A stretch of 55,831 bases of DNA. Origin: an uncultured Clostridia bacterium (GTDB lineage Bacteria > Bacillota > Clostridia > Oscillospirales > Ruminococcaceae). Of the stretch, positions 28,194-36,838 are shown one piece after another (the first letter of the stretch is position 1; each line of letters starts with the position of its first letter). The stretch spans positions 1-55,831 of the forward strand of contig CANQNK010000015.1 of the NCBI GenBank assembly GCA_947625195.1. Reading direction: 5' to 3'. The notes beneath the pieces are model-generated. The model made no database searches and was not told where the DNA came from. It worked only from the letters and a program-made list of their open reading frames with translations. A program made the translations under genes and the position numbers.

Positions 28194-28250
28194 AGCTCAA
28201 AAGCTTATCACACAACAGTGATAAATGTTTTAAAACACGGGAGGGATATT

Positions 28251-29342
28251 ATGAAAAAACTTGGTTTCGGGTGTATGCGTTTTCCTGAAAAGGACGGGAA
28301 AATAGATCACGATGAAGTGTGCAAAATGTTCGACGCTTTTATGAACGCGGGCTTTACCTATTTTGACACAGCACACGGATATATGGGGGAAAAGAGCGAA
28401 GCCGCTGTGCGCGAATGCCTTGCAAAAAGGTACAATCGTGAAGATTACATACTTACCGACAAACTCACATCAAACTACTTTGAAAAGGAAGAGGATATTT
28501 ATCCATTTGTTATAAGCCAGCTAAAGGAAGCAGGCGTTGAGTATTTTGACTATTATCTTATGCATGCAATAAGCTCGGAAAACTATCCGAAGTACGTGAA
28601 ATGCAATGCGTTTAAAGTTGCACGAAAGCTCAAAGCAGATGGCAAAATAAGGCACATAGGCATATCGTTTCACGACACAGCTGAGATGCTTGACAAAATT
28701 TTAAACGAACAGCCTGATATAGAAGTGGTTCAGATTCAGTTTAACTACCTTGACTTTGACGACCCCGGAGTGCAGAGCTACGAGTGCTACAAGGTATGCG
28801 AAAAGCACAATAAACCTGTAATCGTTATGGAGCCTGTCAAGGGCGGAAGTCTTGTAAATCTTTCAGCAGAAAGCAAGGCTGTCCTTGATAAGGTAGGCAG
28901 CGGAAGCTACGCGAGCTATGCGATAAGATTTGCGGCGTCGTTTGACAAAGTGTTTATGGTGCTAAGCGGAATGAGCACTCTTGAGCAGGTGACGGACAAC
29001 ATAAGCTATATGAAAGATTTTGTACCGTTTTGTGAAGAGGAGTATGAGGCTGTTAAGGAAGTAAGAAGCCTTATACGCAACGAGGACCTTATACCCTGCA
29101 CGGCGTGTCACTACTGCACCGACGGATGTCCTAAAAAAATCAAAATACCCGAAGTTATTGCCTGCTACAACGCAAAGAAACAGAGAAAAGACTGGAACAA
29201 CGAATACTACTACGGCATTCACACAACTGACGCAGGTAAAGCAAGCGACTGCATAAAGTGCGGAAAATGTGAAAAGGTCTGCCCTCAGCACCTTGAAATC
29301 AGGTCTTTGCTTTCAGATATAGCGGCATCGTTTGAAAAATAA
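28251..29342 (+). CDS. Aldo/keto reductase with C-terminal 2x[4Fe-4S] domain
   Basis: 363 residues. The N-terminal TIM barrel has the family residues (FDTAHGYMGEKSE with catalytic Asp/Tyr, LTDKL with Lys, YYLMHAI with His). The last ~80 residues carry two ferredoxin-type clusters: CTACHYCTDGCPKKI and CIKCGKCEKVCPQHLEI. This fusion is frequent in anaerobes and probably takes electrons from ferredoxin rather than NADPH alone. The ATG at 28251 follows GGGAGGG. It stands alone between two other transcription units. Confidence 0.88.
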   Translation: MKKLGFGCMRFPEKDGKIDHDEVCKMFDAFMNAGFTYFDTAHGYMGEKSEAAVRECLAKRYNREDYILTDKLTSNYFEKEEDIYPFVISQLKEAGVEYFDYYLMHAISSENYPKYVKCNAFKVARKLKADGKIRHIGISFHDTAEMLDKILNEQPDIEVVQIQFNYLDFDDPGVQSYECYKVCEKHNKPVIVMEPVKGGSLVNLSAESKAVLDKVGSGSYASYAIRFAASFDKVFMVLSGMSTLEQVTDNISYMKDFVPFCEEEYEAVKEVRSLIRNEDLIPCTACHYCTDGCPKKIKIPEVIACYNAKKQRKDWNNEYYYGIHTTDAGKASDCIKCGKCEKVCPQHLEIRSLLSDIAASFEK

Positions 29343-29378
29343 AACACATTAAATAATCAGACTAACACCTCAGAAAAG

Positions 29379-29423
29379 TGGACCGTCCCAATTTATACTG
29401 TTCGTACAAATTGGGACGGTCCA
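29379..29423. repeat. Perfect 16-bp inverted repeat (terminator-like)
   Basis: TGGACCGTCCCAATTT (29379-29394) pairs perfectly with AAATTGGGACGGTCCA (29408-29423) around a 13-base loop. A short T-rich stretch follows on the plus strand. It lies between convergent genes, so it may end both transcripts, but the stem is longer and cleaner than other terminators in this window and could be a mobile repeat. Confidence 0.75.
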
Positions 29424-29441
29424 ATGTTATTTTTTCAGGCC

Positions 29442-31742
29442 TTACGCTGCAACTCTTACAATGCTGTTGATTTTCCCTACATCAGCTGTGGTTATTTTGC
29501 CGTCGCAGTTTACATCGGCAAGCAAAAACTCATCTTGAGTATAATCCTTTACTCTCCTTGCAAAGGCGTTTATAATTCCAACATCTGACGTGGTCAATTC
29601 GCCGTCGCCGTTTAAGTCTCCAATAAGGTTGGTCGGCTTACCAACAGTAACCGCACTGCTGCTTCCCCTCACCTCGGTTGCGCACTCCTTGTCAAGAAGG
29701 TCTGTCGCCTTTGCACCGATATAGTATGTATAGCTTACATTAAATTCAATATCGTTATCGGTATATGACAGCACGTCATTGGTAAGGTCTGCAAGCTTCT
29801 CCGGCTCAGAGCCTTCCCCCTCTGATCTGTAAACCGCAAAGCCTGAAACCTCGTACTCAGGCATACTCCACGTTATCTCAACGGACTTTTCGTTCTCGGA
29901 CTGTTTTGCCTGAACAGTGGGCGGATCAAGTTTAACCGTGCTTGCCATGTAGATAACATCCTGATATGAAAACATATTTTCAGAAGCTCCGGGTACTCCG
30001 CCTGTTCCCGTATACTGCCATATATCCGGAACATACTCTCCGTTTACGGTTATACTCTCGGCAAAATCAGGTATGTATGGGCGGTAACTATACCATATTC
30101 CCATATTTTCATTTTTCAAGGCCTCTATATCCATGCTTTTATACACAGATTTTCCGGCAAAGCAGTAACAGTCATAGCCGTTTTCTTTCATAATCTCATT
30201 AAAAGCCAAAGCTATCGCTGTGTTCTCATCTTTAGTAAGTTCAGAATAATGGGAGTATGTAACCATATCATAGGATATTGACAACGTAAGCTTATCCTTA
30301 TACTCCGGTATAGACTCATCTATTGCCTTTATAAGATATTGAGCCTCTTGTCTTGCTTCATCGGCGGTATCTGCATATGCTACAAATTTAAGTCCGATGT
30401 TTATATCATTTTCAACAGCGCCCTTGACATTTTCAACAAATGAAGCGTCGTTTTGAAACGAATTTTCCGCCCAGTCAAACCAGCCTGCTCTGATGATCGC
30501 AAAATCAATTCCGCTTTGCTTTACCTTAGTCCAGTCTATTGGATTTTTCACGCCGTCAACAAAATCGCCCAGTCTTGATGAAACATCAATACCGTTATAA
30601 AAGCCGCAGGATACATTGCAGACAGCAAAATCACCCGTCTGAACCTCCGCCTTTATTGCGGCTTTTCCCATAGACTTTGCCGTTACAACACCGTTTTGAT
30701 CGACTTCAGCGACATTTGTATCGGACGATGACCATTTTATCTCAGGTTTTTCATTTACATTGCTTTTTCCAGTATTTGCAGTTAGCTGAGCTTTATCGCC
30801 TATCTGAACAGACTTATACATAGTATCTAACGAGACTTCTATGGTGTCGGTAAAATTATCAAACGCCCAGTCAAGGATTTTTGCCGAATCAAGCATTGCA
30901 AAGTTTACATAATTTGTCTCTTCGTCATACTCACCGCCAAGGGCAATACAGCAAAGGTTAGTATCTCCCTTTTTCGCTGTTGACACAAGACACCTCCCCG
31001 CAAGCGAGGTGTAGCCCGTCTTGATGCCGGTCGCATATCTGTAATAGTAAAGCCCGCCGCTTATGTCATCTATCAGATAGTTCGTGTTTACGATAGGATC
31101 GGTATCTCCCGGTAAAGTATAAAACTCCTCACTTACAATCTCGGTAAAATAAGGCATTTTAAGCGCATACTTTGTTATTTTATACAGATCCTCAGCCGTG
31201 GTGTAGTGATTCTCGTCCGAAAGTCCGTGAGGGTCGTTAAAATGTGTATTCTTACAGCCAAGCTCATCCGCCTTAGCGTTCATCATATCGACAAACTTCG
31301 TAACATCTCCGCCGCCGGCATAATATGCAAGTATCTCAGCGGCGTCACAGCCCGACGGAAGCATCATACCATACAGAACATCCAGCACCGAATAGATCTC
31401 GCCTATATGATTCTGAAATCCCGCCATAGAAGCGCCTTGTCCCGAAACATCATCTATCGGCTCCTGCTCTATCGTTATCATTGTGTTTTCGAAGTCATCA
31501 ACGGTTTCCGCTATAACGATATAGGTCATAATCTTCGTAGTAGACGCCATCACTCTTTCGACATCAGCGTTTTTAGAGAAATACACTTCATCCGTATCAA
31601 GATTCGCAACCAGCATTGTTTCTGTATTAAGTTCAAAATCCGGCACAGGGGTATTTTCTGCTGTTGCAAAAACACATACTGTAAGCGACATAAAAACTGC
31701 CACGGCAGTAAGCACAGATATCCACTTTTTCACAAAAATCAT
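29442..31742 (-). CDS. Secreted D,D-carboxypeptidase/GH25 chimera with dockerin
   Basis: 766 residues, signal peptide (about 1-27). Domains: peptidase S11 D-Ala-D-Ala carboxypeptidase (about 35-295) with S67-x-x-K70, S130-G-C in place of the usual S-x-N, and K241-T-G; a Big2 Ig-like domain (about 305-380); a GH25 lysozyme-like barrel (about 383-598, GIDVSSRLG at its start); fibronectin III (about 603-700); a type I dockerin (about 708-766) with Ca-binding loops DLNGDGELTTSD and DVNCDGKITTAD. In the GH25 part, the Glu of the catalytic D-x-E is a Val (YDMV, about 491-494), so that domain may be inactive. The combination suggests a peptidoglycan-acting or peptidoglycan-binding enzyme tethered to a cohesin on the surface. 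Confidence 0.85.
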   Translation of the reverse strand: MIFVKKWISVLTAVAVFMSLTVCVFATAENTPVPDFELNTETMLVANLDTDEVYFSKNADVERVMASTTKIMTYIVIAETVDDFENTMITIEQEPIDDVSGQGASMAGFQNHIGEIYSVLDVLYGMMLPSGCDAAEILAYYAGGGDVTKFVDMMNAKADELGCKNTHFNDPHGLSDENHYTTAEDLYKITKYALKMPYFTEIVSEEFYTLPGDTDPIVNTNYLIDDISGGLYYYRYATGIKTGYTSLAGRCLVSTAKKGDTNLCCIALGGEYDEETNYVNFAMLDSAKILDWAFDNFTDTIEVSLDTMYKSVQIGDKAQLTANTGKSNVNEKPEIKWSSSDTNVAEVDQNGVVTAKSMGKAAIKAEVQTGDFAVCNVSCGFYNGIDVSSRLGDFVDGVKNPIDWTKVKQSGIDFAIIRAGWFDWAENSFQNDASFVENVKGAVENDINIGLKFVAYADTADEARQEAQYLIKAIDESIPEYKDKLTLSISYDMVTYSHYSELTKDENTAIALAFNEIMKENGYDCYCFAGKSVYKSMDIEALKNENMGIWYSYRPYIPDFAESITVNGEYVPDIWQYTGTGGVPGASENMFSYQDVIYMASTVKLDPPTVQAKQSENEKSVEITWSMPEYEVSGFAVYRSEGEGSEPEKLADLTNDVLSYTDNDIEFNVSYTYYIGAKATDLLDKECATEVRGSSSAVTVGKPTNLIGDLNGDGELTTSDVGIINAFARRVKDYTQDEFLLADVNCDGKITTADVGKINSIVRVAA

Positions 31743-31768
31743 CTCCGTTATATAAATGATACATCTAT

Positions 31769-31797
31769 ATTTTAAAATAAAACTGTTAATATGTCAA
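31769..31797 (-). promoter_or_regulatory. Promoter of the carboxypeptidase-dockerin gene
   Basis: On the minus strand, TTGACA (31797-31792), 17-base spacer, TAAAAT (31774-31769). Confidence 0.75.
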
Positions 31798-32119
31798 TAA
31801 CAGATGATGTGTTTAAGTGATAAATATGCAGAATAAAACTCAAACAAATATTTTGCTTTTTGTTTAATAGTTAATTCTAGCTCCTCTCTTGTCATTATAA
31901 ATTCGGACTAAAAAACTCTATCACTTACAGGCGATTTTAGGGTAAAATGTACATTCTTCTTAAAATAACTATGTTATAAAACAAAATATTTTTCAATATT
32001 CCTCATTCATAATTAAATAAGTCAGCACATTTTAAATTACTATCAAAAATATCGGATCATGCTTTTGTTAATTGCTATATTTTGAATTCTAGCTATTTTT
32101 AAGTCTAAATTCTTTTTTA
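31798..32119. other. AT-rich intergenic stretch
   Basis: About 320 bases between the radical SAM gene end and the dockerin gene's promoter. Very AT-rich, with no open frame of note, no clear hairpin terminator for the radical SAM gene and no repeat seen. Confidence 0.6.
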
Positions 32120-33121
32120 TTACGAAATATATTTTATAGTCATATTAGGAAGATATTTTTTGATCATATCAAGAAGAATTTCTCCCGCTTCTTTCTGTAA
32201 ATGCTCACGGTAACGGTACTTTCCCCTTCCGCGTCCGACCATCTGATCCGGTTGATATAGAGTAGGTAAGGAAGGAAACGCCTCACTGTTAATGGCGTTT
32301 TGCACAAAACTGTAGGTCATAAAAATCAACTCTAAGAATCCGATGCGCTTAACATCATCGCTTAGTTTATCAGAAAGCGTTATAAGTAACTCCTCGTACA
32401 AGTGCTCCCAATCGGGCACAAGTATAATGGGAGCTATCAGTAAACCAACGGGATACCCTGCATCACACATAGCGTTTACTGCCTGAATCCGAGCCGATAA
32501 AGGTGAAGTTCCTATCTCAATTTTGCGGATAAGTTCCTGAGGATTGACGCTCATGCGGAAGATGATCTTTTGCCGATGATCCAAACCTAACAAGGGCTTC
32601 ACCATGTCAAACTTTGTGGGAAATGTCAGCTTACCGTCTGCACGGTGAGCGAATTCCTCAACAGTCCATGGGAGATTATTCGTAACGGTGTTTTCCAGAA
32701 CCAAATCACTGTTGCTGCCGATTTCAAACACATGACGCCACGGGTCGGCGTTAGCTTTATTCACAAGCTTGTTCATCATCTCTTCGCGGTTGACAAATAC
32801 CCGAAGATACGCACATTTGTTATAGTTGCAGACCAGATAGCAGTATAAGCACATAGCTGAACAGCCTGATGAAGTATATGGCACCAAAAAATCAGACACC
32901 TTATGGTTTTCCGTATACCTATGCGTCTTACGCACACCGACAACAAGGTGGCGCTTAAGCCGCACAAAATCCCGGTTGGAAGCAGCACGCAGCTGCGGAA
33001 TATTGTTGTGGTTCTGTATTTCTATCCACGGTAATGCAGCATATTTTTCCTTAAGATAACTACCCAGAGGATAATACAGCGCCGCCGGTTCGTAATAGAC
33101 GCTGTCAAATGAAGGCTTCAT
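32120..33121 (-). CDS. SPL-family radical SAM protein
   Basis: 333 residues. It has the radical SAM cysteine set in the spore-photoproduct-lyase form, GCSAMCLYCYLVC, followed by NKCAYLRVFVN, and SPL-like downstream segments (FEIGSNSDLVLE, KLTFPTKFDMVKPLL, RMSVNPQELIRKIEIGTSPL, RIGFLELIFMTYSF). SPL repairs UV-induced thymine dimers of spore DNA; related proteins may have other roles. The ATG at 33121 is preceded by AAAGGGTG and begins MKPSFDSVYYEP, as in the family. A longer frame upstream has no site. No sporulation genes are adjacent. Confidence 0.85.
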   Translation of the reverse strand: MKPSFDSVYYEPAALYYPLGSYLKEKYAALPWIEIQNHNNIPQLRAASNRDFVRLKRHLVVGVRKTHRYTENHKVSDFLVPYTSSGCSAMCLYCYLVCNYNKCAYLRVFVNREEMMNKLVNKANADPWRHVFEIGSNSDLVLENTVTNNLPWTVEEFAHRADGKLTFPTKFDMVKPLLGLDHRQKIIFRMSVNPQELIRKIEIGTSPLSARIQAVNAMCDAGYPVGLLIAPIILVPDWEHLYEELLITLSDKLSDDVKRIGFLELIFMTYSFVQNAINSEAFPSLPTLYQPDQMVGRGRGKYRYREHLQKEAGEILLDMIKKYLPNMTIKYIS

Positions 33122-33284
33122 TTGAACACACCCTTTTTCTAACAAATTTTCATAGATTATCGTTCCCGATTTGTTGATAAAAATCATATTATATTTAGCT
33201 AAAATGCCGATATTAACTGCATATGTGATAACAAGGAAAGTAAAAAAATGTATCACTCAGCATCTTAGACAAAACTCATGCTTA

Positions 33285-33330
33285 GGATAATAAAAAGAGA
33301 TGGCAAATTTTTAGATAAATTTGCCATCTC
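33285..33330 (-). terminator. Terminator of the ABC/FtsX operon
   Basis: A perfect 14-base stem, 33297-33310 with 33317-33330, loop of six; on the minus strand it is followed by TTTTTATT. The rest of the 33122-33459 gap shows a weak TATAAT at about 33182-33187 (minus) that could serve the radical SAM gene, and otherwise nothing. Confidence 0.85.
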
Positions 33331-33459
33331 GTTGGTGTCTTATAAGTCTGCATCTGTAACTATACCCACAGCCGGGATATCCGTCATTCTTGTCGATGCT
33401 TTGCTATTTTAAAACTTATTGTCACGAAAAGAGGAATATTCTAACAATACCATCTATTT

Positions 33460-34146
33460 TTAACCTTCCACTATCTGTCCGTCGCTTATCTCAATTATCC
33501 TGTCGCACTGCTCCGCAACCTTCGGGTCGTGGGTTACGATCACAATCGTTAAACCTCTGTCTCTATTTATCTTTTTAAACAGCTCTATTATATCGTTGCT
33601 TGACTTTTTATCCAGAGATGCCGTTGGCTCGTCCGCAAGCAATACCTTTGGGTTCGACACAAGAGCTTTCGCTATTGCTACACGCTGCTTTTGACCTCCA
33701 GAAAGCTCTGTAACTTTCCTTTTTATATGATTGTCGTTAAGCCCCACATGCTTTATTGCTTCAAGTGTTTTTTTCTTGATGTCTTTATACGGAACGTCCT
33801 TATTGAACATAAGGGGAATACTCACATTCTTATACACAGTATCGTCGGGTATAAGAGACATATCCTGCATAATTATGCTTATTTCTTTATTCCTCAACTC
33901 ATTCCGCTGTTTCTCCGTTAATTCCTTAAGCTCCTCACCGTTATATGTGCAGCTGCCGCTTTCATATGAATCCAAACAACTGATTATATGAAGTATCGTC
34001 GATTTTCCCGAGCCCGACACACCTATTAAACCAAGAAGTTCTCCTTCAACTACATTCAAGTTTACACCCTTTAATGCCAGAAACTCATTAGGTTTTCCAC
34101 TGTTATATCTTTTATAAACATCAGTTAATTTAATAATATCTTTCAT
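33460..34146 (-). CDS. ABC transporter ATP-binding protein (MacB/LolD type)
   Basis: 228 residues with a complete ATPase: GVSGSGKST (Walker A), Q-loop IIMQDMSL, LSGGQKQRVAIAKAL (signature) and VLLADEPTASLD (Walker B/D-loop), then the VTHDP switch His. The class is the FtsE/LolD/MacB group that works with FtsX-type permeases as a mechanotransmitter rather than a true importer. It overlaps the permease gene by 17 bp and is the last gene of a four-gene operon. Confidence 0.92.
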   Translation of the reverse strand: MKDIIKLTDVYKRYNSGKPNEFLALKGVNLNVVEGELLGLIGVSGSGKSTILHIISCLDSYESGSCTYNGEELKELTEKQRNELRNKEISIIMQDMSLIPDDTVYKNVSIPLMFNKDVPYKDIKKKTLEAIKHVGLNDNHIKRKVTELSGGQKQRVAIAKALVSNPKVLLADEPTASLDKKSSNDIIELFKKINRDRGLTIVIVTHDPKVAEQCDRIIEISDGQIVEG

Positions 34147-35317
34147 TGCTGCCCATCCTTACACTGTTTATAATTTTGTTTTTGCTTAGCGAATATACGG
34201 TCTGTAAAAATACTATCATCATCAATATAATATTGAATGCACACGACAAAACAAAGCAAATAGTCGGTACTCCTCCTATGTTTATGTGAACAAGCACAAT
34301 AAACACTATTATCGAAAGTATCAAACCTATTATATATGGAATCAATTGTGTTGCTAGCTCGATTCCTATACATTTCTTTATGCTGCACCCGCTTAAGTTA
34401 TATAACGCATATGTATACCTTGCCTTTTTTTGTCTCATAATAGACAGACTGCATACTGCTGCAAACGAATAACATATAAGCATAAGTACAAATGCTATAA
34501 CAGCTGATCCCTGCGTTATTACATCATCCGATATGGCATCATCAAGGAAAGTAGATGTATCACAGAATCTTTTATTGTTTGATAAATCAACGCCGTCTTT
34601 TACAAGGCTTTTTTCAATAAACGCAGAGTTTAAAACACCATACGCACCTATCTTTTCAAAATCCGGAATATATAAAATCAACGGTCGGTTAGCTTCTACA
34701 CCATAACTCTCCTCAAAACCTTCGTACATAGTCTTGATACAATATCCTCCATAATACACTGTACAAAGTGAGTGATCATAAACGCCAACTACTCTTGCAT
34801 TAAAGCTAATGTCTTTCTTTCCGCTTGTAGGATAATTGTAGTAACAGAATTTTCCGTAATCGCCAAGCTTGATACTTTTATCCTCTGCGAATTGATCCGG
34901 AATAATAATCTGTATTTCATCTGACGAAGTATCAAACCAACTGCCGTCTACTATAGGTATATAAGCTTTTTCGGCAAGTCCCCTATTAAATGCAGAAAAC
35001 TGTACAGGATCTTTTCCCTCAAAATTTCCGTGGTGATATAATGAAATCATCCAGTTTTTTCTGTCTGAGATCGTATCAAGATATTTATAGAGCGGCTCCC
35101 CCACATCGCTGCTTATATCATTTATCTCACCGTTTGTCTGATAGCAGTCTTGCAAATCCGACTGCATAAAAGCAAAATATCTGTCAAACGCAATGTAAAA
35201 ATAATTAAAGGATAATGCAAGAAATGTTATGCACAAAACGGCCTGTATTATCGAAAAAGAAACAAAAAGCTTGTTTTTTCGTATATTGTTAAAAATCAAC
35301 CTCAATGTCTTTTTCAT
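34130..35317 (-). CDS. FtsX/MacB-type ABC permease with large extracytoplasmic domain
   Basis: 395 residues: first membrane helix at about 15-38, an outside domain of about 230 residues (40-265), then three helices (about 268-292, 320-345, 352-378). This is the MacB-fold layout used to act on substrates outside the membrane. It overlaps the preceding gene by 4 bp and the ATPase gene by 17 bp, so the three are coupled. Confidence 0.78.
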   Translation of the reverse strand: MKKTLRLIFNNIRKNKLFVSFSIIQAVLCITFLALSFNYFYIAFDRYFAFMQSDLQDCYQTNGEINDISSDVGEPLYKYLDTISDRKNWMISLYHHGNFEGKDPVQFSAFNRGLAEKAYIPIVDGSWFDTSSDEIQIIIPDQFAEDKSIKLGDYGKFCYYNYPTSGKKDISFNARVVGVYDHSLCTVYYGGYCIKTMYEGFEESYGVEANRPLILYIPDFEKIGAYGVLNSAFIEKSLVKDGVDLSNNKRFCDTSTFLDDAISDDVITQGSAVIAFVLMLICYSFAAVCSLSIMRQKKARYTYALYNLSGCSIKKCIGIELATQLIPYIIGLILSIIVFIVLVHINIGGVPTICFVLSCAFNIILMMIVFLQTVYSLSKNKIINSVRMGSNERYY

Positions 35318-35883
35318 CTTAAATTCCTCACAAACCTTATTTTTTCACACTGCTTAGAAATATGACGGTACACGAGAAATGAAACGATAAGCATAAGTAC
35401 AGTCGACTCTAAAGCCGCATATTTGTCCTTTACTACACTAATGTCATTTTCTAAGAAGTCGTAAAAGGGGATTGTTAATATCCACCCGATAATCATAGCT
35501 ACAAGCCAAAAAAACTCATTTTGCAAAAACCATATAACCTTTACCGATTTTCTGCCGCCGCCGGATAAATAGTATATTGCCGCAGTGTCCTTTTCATTTT
35601 CAGACACCGCGTTTAAAAGAACTTTAACTACAAAAAAGCCGATAACAATAGCAGCTAAACACATAAGCAAGTTTTGTATTCTTTCACCACCAATACCGGT
35701 ATATTCCTTACCGGTAAACGGATCAGTAGCTTTAAATATAATTCTCGGGTCGCTTATGCTGAGAACAAAAAATAAGGAAAGATAAGTAATAAGGTATGTA
35801 AATGTTTCAATAAAGGCAAGAAAAGGATTTTTTCGTAAGGTCTTTGCAACTGACGATAATAATAATACAACATAGCTTTTCAT
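35314..35883 (-). CDS. Second small ABC permease-like membrane protein
   Basis: About 189 residues with four membrane helices: one near the N-terminus, then after a loop of only about 35 residues three more. This is the FtsX helix arrangement without the large outside domain, so it is probably the partner half of the 395-residue permease. The ATG at 35883 has a GGGTG site upstream; a GTG at 35895 in the same frame is the alternative. No family recognised. Confidence 0.6.
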   Translation of the reverse strand: MKSYVVLLLSSVAKTLRKNPFLAFIETFTYLITYLSLFFVLSISDPRIIFKATDPFTGKEYTGIGGERIQNLLMCLAAIVIGFFVVKVLLNAVSENEKDTAAIYYLSGGGRKSVKVIWFLQNEFFWLVAMIIGWILTIPFYDFLENDISVVKDKYAALESTVLMLIVSFLVYRHISKQCEKIRFVRNLR

Positions 35884-35901
35884 AATATTAAACACCCGGT
35901 T

Positions 35902-36339
35902 TTAAAAATAATATTTAGCAGTTAATACATCTTCGAAATATCCGTATTTTTCGCTGTTACATACAAATTTTGCTCTTGCCCAGTTTGCTTCATCGCTTTT
36001 AACCTCCAACATAAAAGTTGCCTTTTTGGTTGGAGTCACAATGTGTTTTTCTTCAACTTTTTCTTTAACATTTCCGTTATCATCGGTATAGTTTATTCTT
36101 ACCCTTAATAACATTCGTACAGAAACATCACAGGTCAATGTCAAGTGCGCGTCGTCATGAAACGGATGATCGTCACAATCAAGCTCTGCTGTTACCTTAT
36201 AGTTGGTTTGCTTCCCGTTTTTGTACAAATAATCCGTAATTTCTTTATCATCCGCTGCACTTGCAGGAATTGTAAATACCGATAGGAAAGCAATTGTCAT
36301 AACGCAAAGCATTGTTAAAGTTTTTTTAAATAATTTCAT
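35902..36339 (-). CDS. Small secreted protein heading an ABC/FtsX operon
   Basis: 145 residues. Signal peptide (about 1-28, ending PASAADD), then a beta-rich mature part of about 115 residues with two or three Cys and two short His/Asp clusters (DCDDHPFHDDAHL). The ATG at 36339 follows AGAGG at 7 bases. It is the first gene of the operon with the two permeases and the ATPase. A secreted small protein followed by FtsX-like permease and LolD-like ATPase recalls lactococcin 972-type bacteriocin loci, but I see no lactococcin motif. It may be the exported cargo, a cofactor of the permease or an antimicrobial. Confidence 0.6.
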   Translation of the reverse strand: MKLFKKTLTMLCVMTIAFLSVFTIPASAADDKEITDYLYKNGKQTNYKVTAELDCDDHPFHDDAHLTLTCDVSVRMLLRVRINYTDDNGNVKEKVEEKHIVTPTKKATFMLEVKSDEANWARAKFVCNSEKYGYFEDVLTAKYYF

Positions 36340-36838
36340 AGTATAACCTCTTTTCATAAATCATTTTGTTTTTGTTAAGTCCTAATAAATATGTAATTTA
36401 ACTACCACATTGGAATCACCCCCCACCATTTGTAACGCTGAAATTATTTCCCCTCCGTTTATTATTATAGCATACTTACTGATTTTTGAAAAGTTTTTTA
36501 CAAAAATTTACAAAATTTGTATGTATGCACAAAATACGTGTTAATGATTTGTGCAAAGTGATGCAAAAAAGCTTCTATTCATTTGACTTTATTATCTCTC
36601 TGGGCTGAGTTTTGCCGATGATGATTATAATGTGTACAAAAAAAGGGCAGATTACTTCTAGATTGATTTTGCAGTCAAAAAAACTGACAATAAGCAGACA
36701 AAAAGATTTTATCGGATAAACATGGCATATGTTGCATAAATCTAACAACTGCCTCTTGTTAATAGGCGAAACTTGTGGTATAATGTTGATTGATACATTA
36801 TGGCAATCAGCTGTAATACTGTTAGAGGAGTGACGTAT
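36340..36838. other. Divergent intergenic region between the ABC operon and cstA
   Basis: About 500 AT-rich bases. For the minus-strand operon, an extended -10 (TGCTATAAT on the minus strand, TATAAT complement at 36464-36469) is the best candidate. For cstA, see the promoter entry at 36756. No open frame, no hairpin terminator and no obvious repeat in between. Confidence 0.55.
36756..36784 (+). promoter_or_regulatory. Promoter of cstA
   Basis: TTGTTA (36756-36761), 17-base spacer, TATAAT (36779-36784). Confidence 0.78.
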
